Assembly: GCA_028277585.1 (NCBI GenBank)
Contig: JANQFY010000229.1
Location: forward strand, 1-50,354
Source of the DNA: Sedimentisphaerales bacterium
Lineage (GTDB): Bacteria; Planctomycetota; Phycisphaerae; Sedimentisphaerales; Anaerobacaceae
Direction of reading: 5' to 3'
DNA: 50,354 bases
Made by a program: the position numbers and the translations under genes. Shown one piece after another: positions 1 through 8,699 of the stretch. Position 1 is the first letter of the stretch. The number at the start of each line of letters is the position of its first letter. The notes under the pieces were generated by a model. That model did not search any database. It was not told where the DNA came from and worked only from the letters and a program-made list of their open reading frames with translations.

Positions 1-555
1 AAAGACTACTTCGGCTTGTACGATCCGACATCGCCGGGCCATATGGGATACAACTGGAGGCAGACCGTCTGGTGTCCGAAGACTAAGGCGGTCTACGGCG
101 TACACGGCAACTCCGGCTATCTCTTCCGCTTCGACCCCAGCACGTCCCGCGTCGACGTCCTGGATCGCATCACGTCAATGCCGTCCAAGCGCTGCGGGAT
201 GTTCGATCAGTTTAGCTACGGCTACCTCGGATTCACCCTCGGGCCGGATGGGCACACCTTGCATTACCTGACCGGCGGACCCGTCTATGTCGACGGCAAG
301 CGTCTCCGCGGCAAGGCCTCAACGGCGATGGGCGAATCCAAAGGAACCGAGAACCTCCACCTGATCACGTACGATATCCGAACGGGCGAGTACGTCGATC
401 ACGGGCCGGTCTTCTACGAGAACGGCGATCGCCCCGCTTACGTCAACGCCATCGCGATCGGCAAGGACGGCACGGTCTACACGCAGGCGCGTATCAAGAG
501 AAAAGGCAAGGTCCAAACAGACCTGATCAGCATCCCCGCACCCAAGCTCAAGTAG
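1..555 (+). CDS. C-terminal part of a propeller-like protein (5' end outside window)
   Basis: The reading frame is open from base 1 (K-D-Y-F-G-L-Y-D) to the TAG at 553-555, so the start lies upstream and a TTG at 16 is not a convincing start. The visible 184 residues alternate short strands with turn motifs such as GVHGNSGYLFRFD, LGFTLGPDG and NAIAIGKDGTVY, the pattern of a beta-propeller or SMP-30/PQQ-like blade protein. No catalytic motif can be named. The protein ends in a basic tail (IKRKGKVQ). The 292 bases that follow, up to the next start at 848, carry no convincing gene or terminator. Confidence 0.6.
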   Translation, partial: KDYFGLYDPTSPGHMGYNWRQTVWCPKTKAVYGVHGNSGYLFRFDPSTSRVDVLDRITSMPSKRCGMFDQFSYGYLGFTLGPDGHTLHYLTGGPVYVDGKRLRGKASTAMGESKGTENLHLITYDIRTGEYVDHGPVFYENGDRPAYVNAIAIGKDGTVYTQARIKRKGKVQTDLISIPAPKLK

Positions 556-847
556 ATGCAAACGGGATGTCGGCCCCAATGTAACTCCGTTCCTAATATG
601 GCATTAACGAGACGTTAGCACGGCTCACAATGCGCCGGATGGACACGGAAAAAGACCTCCAGAATCGAGTGATTCTGTGATATTCCTTCCCCTTTCGGTG
701 ACGTGAGTTGGTAAAATGGGAGGTAATTGGGCGGATGTCCTGCGCCTCGCGCAGCGCAGCCGCCCTCGGCTTGCCGTGCGCAGGGTGCGTACGAGAGCCC
801 CGACGGAGAAGGGTCCCTGGAGTCCCTCGAATGAATGGGATGCGCCA

Positions 848-2449
848 ATGAGTTGGGTCCACGTGTTCAAGAGAAGCTGCATCGCGTTTGTATTGCTCCT
901 CATGCTGGCGTCCGGCGCCCTTGCCCGCTACAACCCCGACCAGGCGGTGTTTGCTCAGTTCGAGAGCAACAAGCCCTACACGGGCGCCGGTCACAACCGC
1001 ATTGACGTCCTGATAACTGAAACGCTGCGCGAGCAGAGTATCGCGCCAGCGAACACCTGCTCGGATGGGGTCTTCATCCGGCGCGTCTTCCTGGATGTGA
1101 TCGGCCGATTGCCCGAGCCCGACGAGGTGCGCCGCTTCTTGCAGAGCCGCATGCCGCGCAAGCGAGCCGTCCTGATCGACGACCTTCTGAAGCGCGATGC
1201 GTTCGCCGACTACTGGTCGCTGAAATGGTGCGACATCCTCCGCGTCAAGGCGGAGTTCCCCATCAATCTCTGGCCCAATGCCGTGCAGGCCTATCACCGC
1301 TGGATCTACGACGCGCTGCGCGACAACATGCCCTACGATCAATTCGCCCAGGAGCTGTTGACCTCGAGCGGGAGCAATTTTCGCGTGCCCCAGGTCAATT
1401 TCTACCGGGCGATCCAGGGCCAGGAGCCGGCGGCGATCGCCAGCGCAGCGGCCCTGACGTTCATGGGCGCACGCTTCGAACAATGGCCCGAACCCAAGCG
1501 ACGCGAGATGGAGGTCTTCTTCTCGCGCGTTGCGTTCAAGAAGACCGCCGAGTGGAAAGAGGAGATCGTTTACCTGGACCCAACGCCGGCTGATTCGCTG
1601 ATCGCGACTCTGCCCGACGGATCGCGCGTCCAGATCAAGTCGGATCAGGATCCGCGCGTCGTCTTTGCCGACTGGCTGATCGCGGAGGAGAATCCGTGGT
1701 TCGCGCGCAACATCGTCAACCGTGTCTGGGCATGGTTGCTCGGCCGGGGGTTCATCTATGAAACCGACGACATTCGCCCGGACAACCCGCCCGTCCATCC
1801 CAAGGTCTTGACTTACCTGGAAAAGGAACTGGTCAAGGCCGATTACGATCTGCGTCACATCTATCGACTCATTCTCAATTCCCGCACGTATCAGCAATCG
1901 TCAATTCCGCGCAGCAATCACCCCAAGGCCGAGATGCTGTTTGCCCAATATCCCGTGCGAAGGCTCGAAGCCGAGGTGCTGATTGACGCGCTGTGCTGGA
2001 TCTCGGGGACGCGTGAGACCTATTCCAGTATGATCCCGGAACCCTTCACCTTCGTGCCGGAGGAGCACAGTTCCATCGGACTGGCGGACGGCAGTATCAC
2101 AAGCCAGTTCCTCGAGATGTTCGGGCGACCGGCACGGGATACGGGTCTGGAATCCGAGCGCAACAACCAGCCGAACGACGCCCAGCGCCTACACCTGCTG
2201 AATTCGACCCATGTGCAGAAGAAGATCGAGCGTAGCAAGCGCATCAGCAACCTGATCAGGGCCGCCAAGGGCAACCGCCGCATCGTGATCGGGACCATCT
2301 ATCTGAACGTCCTGTCACGGTATCCCACGCAGGCCGAGCGCATCGCCGCCGAGGCCTATTTCAAAACCAAGGGGATCGGCAGCCGAAACGGCGCAATCGA
2401 CCTGGTCTGGGCGCTGATCAACTCAAAGGAGTTTCTCTACCGGCACTGA
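848..2449 (+). CDS. Secreted DUF1549/DUF1553 protein, planctomycete type
   Basis: A 533-residue protein of the DUF1549 + DUF1553 family, very common in Planctomycetota and of unknown biochemical function. ATG 848 is chosen because it gives a clean signal peptide (basic FKRSC, then FVLLLMLASGALA) at residues 7-26; an in-frame ATG at 716 would add 44 residues of non-signal sequence. DUF1549 spans about residues 50-240 (VFLDVIGRLPEPDEV near its start). DUF1553 follows from about 280 with its hallmark order: DPRVVFADWL, NPWFARNIVNRVW, DDIRPDNPPVHP and ILNSRTYQQS. The cytochrome-c CxxCH segment often found at the N-terminus of this family is absent, so this is a short form. The next gene, DUF1501, starts 27 bases downstream, the usual pairing, so co-transcription is likely. 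Confidence 0.85.
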   Translation: MSWVHVFKRSCIAFVLLLMLASGALARYNPDQAVFAQFESNKPYTGAGHNRIDVLITETLREQSIAPANTCSDGVFIRRVFLDVIGRLPEPDEVRRFLQSRMPRKRAVLIDDLLKRDAFADYWSLKWCDILRVKAEFPINLWPNAVQAYHRWIYDALRDNMPYDQFAQELLTSSGSNFRVPQVNFYRAIQGQEPAAIASAAALTFMGARFEQWPEPKRREMEVFFSRVAFKKTAEWKEEIVYLDPTPADSLIATLPDGSRVQIKSDQDPRVVFADWLIAEENPWFARNIVNRVWAWLLGRGFIYETDDIRPDNPPVHPKVLTYLEKELVKADYDLRHIYRLILNSRTYQQSSIPRSNHPKAEMLFAQYPVRRLEAEVLIDALCWISGTRETYSSMIPEPFTFVPEEHSSIGLADGSITSQFLEMFGRPARDTGLESERNNQPNDAQRLHLLNSTHVQKKIERSKRISNLIRAAKGNRRIVIGTIYLNVLSRYPTQAERIAAEAYFKTKGIGSRNGAIDLVWALINSKEFLYRH

Positions 2450-2476
2450 GCCGATCGGGTGTGAGGAGACAATCCT

Positions 2477-3793
2477 ATGGACGAATCACGAAAGACCATC
2501 ACTCGGCGTAACGCTTTGAAGCAAGGGCTGCTCGGAGCGACCGGTCTGGCGCTGGCTAACCCCCTTCTTCAGAGGGCGCTATCGGCGCCTCTGAAGCCCA
2601 AAGCCAAGTCGGTCATTCAGATCTGGATGTGGGGCGGGCCGTGCCATCTGGATACGTTCGATCCCAAGCCGGAGGCGGGCTACAACTACTGTGGTCCTCT
2701 CAAGAAGCCAATCGGCACGAACGTTGACGGCATCCAGATCAGCGAACTGCTTCCCTTACTGGCCAAGCAGGCGGATAAGTACGCCATCCTTCGCAGCATG
2801 ACGCACGGGATCAACGGACACGAGACCGCATCCTACCGCGTGCAGACCGGGCGCGACCCGGGCCGACTGGTCTATCCCTCCATCGGCGCCGTCGTCGGGA
2901 TGCTCAAAGGCTATGAGCATGGCTACAAGGGGCTCGTCCCGCCGTATATCGTAATGACTCAGCCTCAGGGTCGCTTCTCCGAAGCCGGTTTCCTCGGGCC
3001 GCGATACAAACCGTTCGCCACCGGCGGAGATCCGAACCGCAGGCCCTTCATCGTCGAAGGGATCGTCGCTCAAGGCATCTCCGACGAGCGCCAGCATCAA
3101 CGCCGCGAGTTGCTTCATACACTAGACGCGCTGGGCCAGGCGATGCCGGGTAATCCCCACTTCCAGAAACTCAACCTATGCGAGGATAACGCATACGACA
3201 TGATGTTCGGCGACGCCCGGAAGCTGTTCGACCTGTCAGAAGAGAAGGACGAAGTTCGCCAGCGATATGGGCGCAACACATTCGGCCAGTCGTGCCTGAT
3301 GGCGCGGCGACTGGTCGAGCATGGAGTTCCCTACATCACGATCAACTACAAGGGCTGGGACACACACAAGCAACACTTCGAGATCATGCGCCGCAAGCTC
3401 CCTGAGATGGACGCCGCCATGGCGTCGCTGCTGCAGGATCTGTCCAGTCGCGGCCTGCTCGAGAGCACGATCATCTGGTGGGGCGGCGAATTCGGACGCG
3501 GCCCGAAAGTCCAGTGGGACCCGCCCTGGAACGGAGGCCGCTCGCACTACGGCAACTGTTTCTGCTCGCTCGTCGCCGGCGGTGGATTCAAGGGAGGTCA
3601 GATTGTCGGCGCCTCAAACGAGAACGGCACGGAGGTCGCGGAGCGGCCCGTCTATCCGGAGGACCTGCTCGCGAGCATGTACCAATTGCTGGGCATCGAC
3701 CCCGAGGGCGTTATGCCCAACCCGAGGGCCTTGCAGGTCAAGGTCATGCCCGCGACCAAGACCAGCGCCGGACGCCTCACGGAGATCATGTAG
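2477..3793 (+). CDS. DUF1501 protein with Tat signal
   Basis: A 438-residue DUF1501 protein (alkaline-phosphatase/sulfatase-like fold, function unproven). ATG 2477 follows GGAG at 2463-2466. A twin-arginine signal lies at residues 9-30 (TRRNALKQG then LLGATGLALA), implying export of a folded protein. Family landmarks are IQIWMWGGPCHLDTFDPKP near residue 47, LRSMTHGINGHETASYRVQTG near 105, the late WDTHKQHF segment and WWGGEFGRGP. In this superfamily such acidic and histidine residues can bind metal, but I cannot assign a substrate. It sits between the DUF1549/1553 gene and a PPC-domain gene, a trio repeatedly seen in planctomycetes, and probably works with them at the cell surface. Confidence 0.85.
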   Translation: MDESRKTITRRNALKQGLLGATGLALANPLLQRALSAPLKPKAKSVIQIWMWGGPCHLDTFDPKPEAGYNYCGPLKKPIGTNVDGIQISELLPLLAKQADKYAILRSMTHGINGHETASYRVQTGRDPGRLVYPSIGAVVGMLKGYEHGYKGLVPPYIVMTQPQGRFSEAGFLGPRYKPFATGGDPNRRPFIVEGIVAQGISDERQHQRRELLHTLDALGQAMPGNPHFQKLNLCEDNAYDMMFGDARKLFDLSEEKDEVRQRYGRNTFGQSCLMARRLVEHGVPYITINYKGWDTHKQHFEIMRRKLPEMDAAMASLLQDLSSRGLLESTIIWWGGEFGRGPKVQWDPPWNGGRSHYGNCFCSLVAGGGFKGGQIVGASNENGTEVAERPVYPEDLLASMYQLLGIDPEGVMPNPRALQVKVMPATKTSAGRLTEIM

Positions 3794-3806
3794 AACCAGG
3801 AGTTGG

Positions 3807-6233
3807 ATGATGTCACTCAGGCACAGCCCGATCGTTGCTGCATTGATCTTGTGCGCGACAGCCGCATGGGGGCAATCTACCCGAGAGCCGCACATCGGTT
3901 ATCTCTATCCCGGCGGCGGACAACAGGGCAAGACCGTCCAAATCATTGTCGGCGGGCAGTATCTCGGAGGCGCCCGTCTCGTGGATGTCTCGGGCGAGGG
4001 CGTGAGCGCCACGATCGTCAAATACCTCCGGCCGCCCCGGAATCTGCAGAGCGACCAGCGTAAGGCGATCAACAAGCGATTAGAGGAGGTGCGCGACAAG
4101 CGGCTGGAGGAGTTACCCAAGAGGAGACAGCCTCGATCGCGTTCGTCCAAGAGGAAGGGCCGAGGCAGATCGACCAGGCCCCAGCCGAGTAAGAAGAAGG
4201 AACCCGCGAAGGAGAAGGAGAAAGAAGAAGAGGTCGAGTTGCCCAAGCACCCCTTGCTGCGCGATCTGGACTCCAAGAGCCTGCGCGAGTTGGGGCACGT
4301 CGAGAATATCCTCTTCTTTCCGCGTAACAAACTGCAATCGAATCGTCAGTTGGCCGAGATGGTTCTGATCGAGGTGACCATCGACGAGGACGCCCCGCTC
4401 GGAGGCCGGGAACTGCGTTTGAAGACATCGACGGGCGTGACGAACCCCGTCGTCTTTCAGGTGGGTCACCTGCCCGAGATCCGCGAACTGGAGCCTAACG
4501 ACCGGCAAGCGTATCCCCCACTGCCCGACTTGCCCGACGAGGTCATCGCGCCGAAAGACAAGCCGCTCACTCTGCCCATCCTTCTGAACGGGCAAATCAT
4601 GCCCGGCGACATCGATCGCTTTCGCTTCCGCGCCCGCAAGGGACAGCAACTGGTCATGGAGGCCCACGCCCGCAGCCTGATCCCGTATCTGGCCGACGCC
4701 GTCCCCGGGTGGTTCCAGGCGACGCTAGCGCTCTACGACGCCAAGGGCAATGAGGTGGCGTTCGCCGACGACTATCGCTTCAATCCCGACCCGGTCCTCT
4801 TCTATCGGATTCCCGCCGACGGGGAGTATGAACTGGAGATTCGTGACTCAATCTACCGAGGCCGAGATGATTTTGTGTATCGCATCGCCGTGAGCGAGCG
4901 CCCCTTCATCACACAGATGTTCCCTCTGGGCGCTCAGGAGGGCCAAACAAGAACCGCCCAGATCAGCGGTTGGAACCTGACCGAGACGCAAGTGTCCCTG
5001 GACACCAAGCCAGGCGAGACCCGTATCCGCCACCTCGCATACCACAAGGCGAATCGGTTCTCCAACTCCGTGCCCTACGCCGTCGATACGCTCCCCGAGA
5101 GCGATGAAGTGGAAGGTAACGATGCCAGGAAGCATTCCCAATTGATCAGGTTGCCCAGAATCATCAATGGGCGGATCGACAAGGGGGGCGACGCCGACGT
5201 CTTCCACTTCCAGGGTCGCGTCAACGAAACGATAGTGGCTGAGGTGATGGCGCGCCGACTGAATTCACCGCTGGATTCGCTCGTGCGACTGACCGACGCC
5301 TCGGGCAAGGTGATTGCCTGGAACGACGATCACATTCTCAAGGAGAGCCACCTCCACAAAGACCGCCTGGGGCTGGTCACCCACCACGCCGATTCCTATC
5401 TCATGGCCAAACTGCCCCGCACCGGAATCTACTATGTGCATCTGACAGACATCCAGAATCAGGGGGGACAAGCCTACGCCTATCGCCTGCGCCTGTCGCA
5501 TCCACAGCCGGATTTCGCCCTGCGCGTGACACCGTCGGGCCTCTACGTGCCGTTCAACGGGACCATCCCACTTGACGTTCACGCTCTGCGGAAGGACGGA
5601 TTCGACGGTGCGATCGACATCACACCGGGAAAGGTGTCGAAGGGCTTCGCTCTCGCCGGCGCTCGCATCGCGGCCGGAAGCGATCACGTCCGTATGACCT
5701 TGAAAGCGCCGTTCAAAGGCAATGGCAAGACACGCACGCTGGAACTCGAAGGTCACGCCGTGATCGACGGGAAAACCGTCAGACATCGGGTCAGACCCGC
5801 TGACGACGTGATGCAGGCCTTTCTTTATCGCCACCTGGTGCCCGCCGAGGAATCGCGCATCTACGTCCGCCGGACCAGGTCGGGTATGCCGCCAATCGAA
5901 TTCGCTGCAAAGGCGCCTGTACGCGTCCCGGCCGGTGGCGCCGCCCGCGTGCTCGTGGGAACCCCAAAACGCCCGCTTCTTGAGGAAATGCGCCTGGTCC
6001 TCAAGGAACCGCCCGCGGGGCTGACGCTGCACGACGTCAGCGTGGTCCCGAAAGGGCTGGCCTTCTCGCTCAAGGCCGACAAAGACGCAGCGCCCACCGC
6101 GTTCGCGAAGAATCTCATCATCGAGGCCTTTCGAGAGTACAGGCCCAAACCCAAGAACGGCAAACCTTCCTCGCTGAGACGCTACTCACTGGGAGTCTTC
6201 CCGGCATTGCCCGTCAAGATTGTGGCGCAGTAG
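3807..6233 (+). CDS. Secreted PPC-domain protein with a Lys/Arg/Glu-rich insert
   Basis: An 808-residue exported protein. Two adjacent ATGs (3807, 3810) follow AGGAG at 3798-3802, and residues 1-23 form a signal peptide (PIVAALILCATAAWG). The mature part begins with an IPT-like segment (GGGQQGKTVQIIVGGQYLGG). A strongly charged low-complexity stretch, rich in Arg, Lys and Glu, follows at about residues 95-145 and looks like an unstructured linker. After it come pre-peptidase C-terminal (PPC) type sandwiches (GQIMPGDIDRFRFRARKGQQ near 265; GRIDKGGDADVFHFQGRVNE near 455). No protease domain is present, so the PPC units probably act in binding or targeting. It is the last gene of the DUF1549/1553 - DUF1501 - PPC cluster, 13 bases after its neighbour, and converges on nikR only 13 bases further on. 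Confidence 0.8.
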   Translation: MMSLRHSPIVAALILCATAAWGQSTREPHIGYLYPGGGQQGKTVQIIVGGQYLGGARLVDVSGEGVSATIVKYLRPPRNLQSDQRKAINKRLEEVRDKRLEELPKRRQPRSRSSKRKGRGRSTRPQPSKKKEPAKEKEKEEEVELPKHPLLRDLDSKSLRELGHVENILFFPRNKLQSNRQLAEMVLIEVTIDEDAPLGGRELRLKTSTGVTNPVVFQVGHLPEIRELEPNDRQAYPPLPDLPDEVIAPKDKPLTLPILLNGQIMPGDIDRFRFRARKGQQLVMEAHARSLIPYLADAVPGWFQATLALYDAKGNEVAFADDYRFNPDPVLFYRIPADGEYELEIRDSIYRGRDDFVYRIAVSERPFITQMFPLGAQEGQTRTAQISGWNLTETQVSLDTKPGETRIRHLAYHKANRFSNSVPYAVDTLPESDEVEGNDARKHSQLIRLPRIINGRIDKGGDADVFHFQGRVNETIVAEVMARRLNSPLDSLVRLTDASGKVIAWNDDHILKESHLHKDRLGLVTHHADSYLMAKLPRTGIYYVHLTDIQNQGGQAYAYRLRLSHPQPDFALRVTPSGLYVPFNGTIPLDVHALRKDGFDGAIDITPGKVSKGFALAGARIAAGSDHVRMTLKAPFKGNGKTRTLELEGHAVIDGKTVRHRVRPADDVMQAFLYRHLVPAEESRIYVRRTRSGMPPIEFAAKAPVRVPAGGAARVLVGTPKRPLLEEMRLVLKEPPAGLTLHDVSVVPKGLAFSLKADKDAAPTAFAKNLIIEAFREYRPKPKNGKPSSLRRYSLGVFPALPVKIVAQ

Positions 6234-6246
6234 CTGGGGGCGAACC

Positions 6247-6651
6247 TCACTTGGCCATTAGGTTGACGCGGCCCAGCTTGACGCCCTTCATGCTCAGGAT
6301 GCGTTCGCCCACGCGGTTGATCTCACCGACCTGACCGCGCAGGATGATGACTTCCAGACAATCGTGGGCGTCGAGGTGAACGTGCAGCGACGAAATCGCG
6401 TGGATGAGATGGGAGTGCTGCACCTCGATGAGTTTCTCGGTCAGTCCGGTCGCGTGATGGTCGTAGACCAGCAGGACCGCCGCGACCGCTTCGGCCTTCG
6501 GATCGCTAAGACGTTCCTGACTCAACTGTTGGCGCACCAGATCGCGCAGCGCCTCGGAGCGACTCTGATAGCCTTGCCGCGCGATCAGCGCGTCAAACTC
6601 CTCCAACAAGTCCTTGTCGAGTGAGACACCTATCCGTTCGAGATCCGCCAT
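6247..6651 (-). CDS. nikR: NikR-type nickel-responsive repressor
   Basis: A 134-residue ribbon-helix-helix regulator. Residues 1-45 form the RHH DNA-binding unit (RIGVSLDKDLLEEFD, then YQSRSEALRDLVR) and the rest is the ACT-like metal-sensing domain. The nickel ligands known from E. coli NikR have visible counterparts: H79, then the SLHVHLDAHDCLEV segment with H90, H92 and C98. Length matches the family. ATG 6651 follows an AGAAGGA ribosome site. The gene lies 24 bases behind metXW on the same strand, so it is probably transcribed with it. No nik transporter, urease or hydrogenase gene is in the window, and no second NikR-style operator was recognised, so its targets are unknown. Confidence 0.92.
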   Translation of the reverse strand: MADLERIGVSLDKDLLEEFDALIARQGYQSRSEALRDLVRQQLSQERLSDPKAEAVAAVLLVYDHHATGLTEKLIEVQHSHLIHAISSLHVHLDAHDCLEVIILRGQVGEINRVGERILSMKGVKLGRVNLMAK

Positions 6652-6675
6652 GAATCGGTTTCCTTCTCTGTGTTG

Positions 6676-8478
6676 TCAATCCTTGCTGATGACATAGACC
6701 GCTTGCTCGGCGAACCAATTGGACTTGAATCGAACGGGACTCGCACTGGTCTTGACCAGCGGAATACGCCGCTCGATCGTCGCGCCGAGTTTGCCGCAGA
6801 ACTCGTCGAAATCACGCAAGGACAGACAATGGATATTCGGTGAATTGTACCAGCGGAAAGGCAACTGCGGCGTGCGCGGCGCCTTGCCCGAGAGTAGCAG
6901 TAGGAGCCGACAGCGCCAATGGCCAAAGTTCGGAAAGCTGACAATGACTCTGCGCCCAACACGCAGCAGTTCGCGCAGCACTTGCTCCGGATCCTTGATC
7001 GTTTGCACCGTTTGCGAAAGGATGACGTAATCGAAGATCTTGTCAGCGCAGCTGCGCAAGCCGCGTTCGATGTCGTATTGGACGATGGGCAGCTTGCGGC
7101 AGACGCATCCGAGCACGTGCTCCTGCTGCAGTTCGAGTCCTCGTCCTTCGACGCGCTTGTCCCGTCGCAGGCGAGAGAGCAACTCGCCGTCACCGCAACC
7201 AACATCGAGCACCGTGCTGTCGGGCTCAATGAGCGACTCGACAAGCTGATAGTCAACGCGCACACGCTGGGCCCGCTCGTAGCGATCCAGGGCAGGCGCG
7301 CCGGCGCTGTCGCAGATCGGCTGCCGGCTCGGGGCGTTCGGATTGGCCGTGGCGGCGAGGAAACAGCGTAGAAACGAGCCCAACACCTCGTGTTCCAGCA
7401 GGAACGCGTCGTGTCCATACGATGACGCGACATTGCAGAAACTCACGTCCTTGTCGTTGGCGGCCAGCGCCTCGACGATCGCCTCGGACTGAGCGGGCGT
7501 GAATAGCCAGTCGCTGCTGAAACTGACCACGAGGAACCGGGCCCGGGCGCGGGAAAAGGCATCCTTCAGAGACCCGTAGTCCCTGCCCAGATCGAAGTAG
7601 TCGGACGCCTTGGTGATGTAGAGGTAGCTGTTGGCGTCGAACCGATCGACAAACGTCTGGCCCTGATAGTCGAGGTACGTCTCGACGGCGAATTCGGAGT
7701 TGAAGTCATAGCGATAGGTCTCGGCGCTGCGCAACTCCCGTCCGAACTTCTCGCGCATCCCCTTCTCGGAAAGGTAGGTAATGTGCCCGATCATCCGCGC
7801 GATGCCCAGCCCCTGGGCGGGCAGTTCCTTGCCGTGATACTGGCCGTTCTCGAAATGGGCGTCGGCCAGGATGGCGTTTCGCCCCACGGCGTCGAACGCA
7901 ATGGACTGAGCGCCCAGGTGCGTGGTCGTGGCGATGGGAATCGCGGCGTCCATCATGTCCGGATAGGCGATCGACCATTGGAGGACCTGCATGCCGCCGA
8001 TGGAGCCGCCGATGACGGCCAGCAGGTGGTCGATCCGGAGCTTCTCCAGCAGAAGTTTCTGGACCCGAACCATGTCCGCGATTGTGATGATGGGGAAGTC
8101 CAGACCATAGGGCTTGCCCGTCTCGGGATTGACCGAGGACGGGCCCGTGGTGCCCCCGCAGCCACCCAGGAAGTTCGAACAGATCACGAAGTACTTGTCG
8201 GTATCGATCCCTTTGCCCGGCCCAACCATCTCCTCCCACCAGCCGGGTTTCGGATCGTCTTGGCTGTGGTAACCCGCCACGTGCGCATTGCCGCTCAGGG
8301 CGTGACAGACCAGGATGGCGTTGTCCCGAGCGTCGCTGAGTCGCCCGTAGGTTTCGTACGTCACGTCGATCGGGGCCAGCGTCTTGCCGCACTCCAACTG
8401 CAGAGGCTCGCCCGGCTCAACCACGCGGATCAGCTTCGTTTCCACTAGTCCAACAGAATTCTCAGCAAACTCGGTCAT
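6676..8478 (-). CDS. metXW: Fused homoserine O-acyltransferase (MetX) and MetW
   Basis: A 600-residue protein joining two methionine-pathway activities. Residues 1-375 are an alpha/beta-hydrolase of the MetX family, acylating homoserine: nucleophile elbow GGSIGG with S159, then D323 (SSDWLFTP) and H356 (SYGHD) completing the triad. Residues 400-600 are MetW, a class I methyltransferase-like protein with the SAM-binding motif VLDVGCGDGEL at 423-433. In many bacteria metX and metW are adjacent genes and MetW supports MetX; here they share one chain through a short linker (about 376-400). ATG 8478 is chosen because the MetX fold starts just after it; an upstream in-frame extension to 8583 covers the promoter. 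nikR follows 24 bases downstream. Acetyl versus succinyl donor cannot be decided by eye. Confidence 0.9.
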   Translation of the reverse strand: MTEFAENSVGLVETKLIRVVEPGEPLQLECGKTLAPIDVTYETYGRLSDARDNAILVCHALSGNAHVAGYHSQDDPKPGWWEEMVGPGKGIDTDKYFVICSNFLGGCGGTTGPSSVNPETGKPYGLDFPIITIADMVRVQKLLLEKLRIDHLLAVIGGSIGGMQVLQWSIAYPDMMDAAIPIATTTHLGAQSIAFDAVGRNAILADAHFENGQYHGKELPAQGLGIARMIGHITYLSEKGMREKFGRELRSAETYRYDFNSEFAVETYLDYQGQTFVDRFDANSYLYITKASDYFDLGRDYGSLKDAFSRARARFLVVSFSSDWLFTPAQSEAIVEALAANDKDVSFCNVASSYGHDAFLLEHEVLGSFLRCFLAATANPNAPSRQPICDSAGAPALDRYERAQRVRVDYQLVESLIEPDSTVLDVGCGDGELLSRLRRDKRVEGRGLELQQEHVLGCVCRKLPIVQYDIERGLRSCADKIFDYVILSQTVQTIKDPEQVLRELLRVGRRVIVSFPNFGHWRCRLLLLLSGKAPRTPQLPFRWYNSPNIHCLSLRDFDEFCGKLGATIERRIPLVKTSASPVRFKSNWFAEQAVYVISKD

Positions 8479-8487
8479 AGGCACCCA

Positions 8488-8515
8488 AGTATAGTCAAGA
8501 AGCCTCTTCTGTAAA
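8488..8515 (-). promoter_or_regulatory. Promoter of metXW, near-leaderless
   Basis: On the minus strand TTTACA (8510-8515) and TATACT (8488-8493) are separated by 16 bases, a good sigma-70-like match. The ATG at 8478 begins only 10 bases after the -10 box, so the expected start of transcription falls within a few bases of the start codon and leaves no room for a Shine-Dalgarno site. The remaining upstream bases to 8699 show no recognisable SAM riboswitch. Confidence 0.6.
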
Positions 8516-8699
8516 CCTCGACACTCGCTGTACGTAGCGTCTGGGCCCGGGTTTGGCCGTCTGGACCCACAGCGCGGTCCCAAATGATTACGATATAGGG
8601 AAAGAGACAGCCTTAGAGGATGAGGGACACCCCTCCGCGGGCGCAGAGGCCCTGCTCAGACAGCCGCGAAGGACTCCACGTAGCGGCCTGACTGCTGAA

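Noticed and set aside
593..1897. Minus-strand open frame across the DUF1549/1553 gene start
   Set aside because: No ribosome site or domain; overlaps a gene with clear family motifs.
8479..8699. SAM riboswitch upstream of metXW
   Set aside because: No recognisable SAM-I/II core, and the promoter lies so close to the ATG that there is no leader to hold it.
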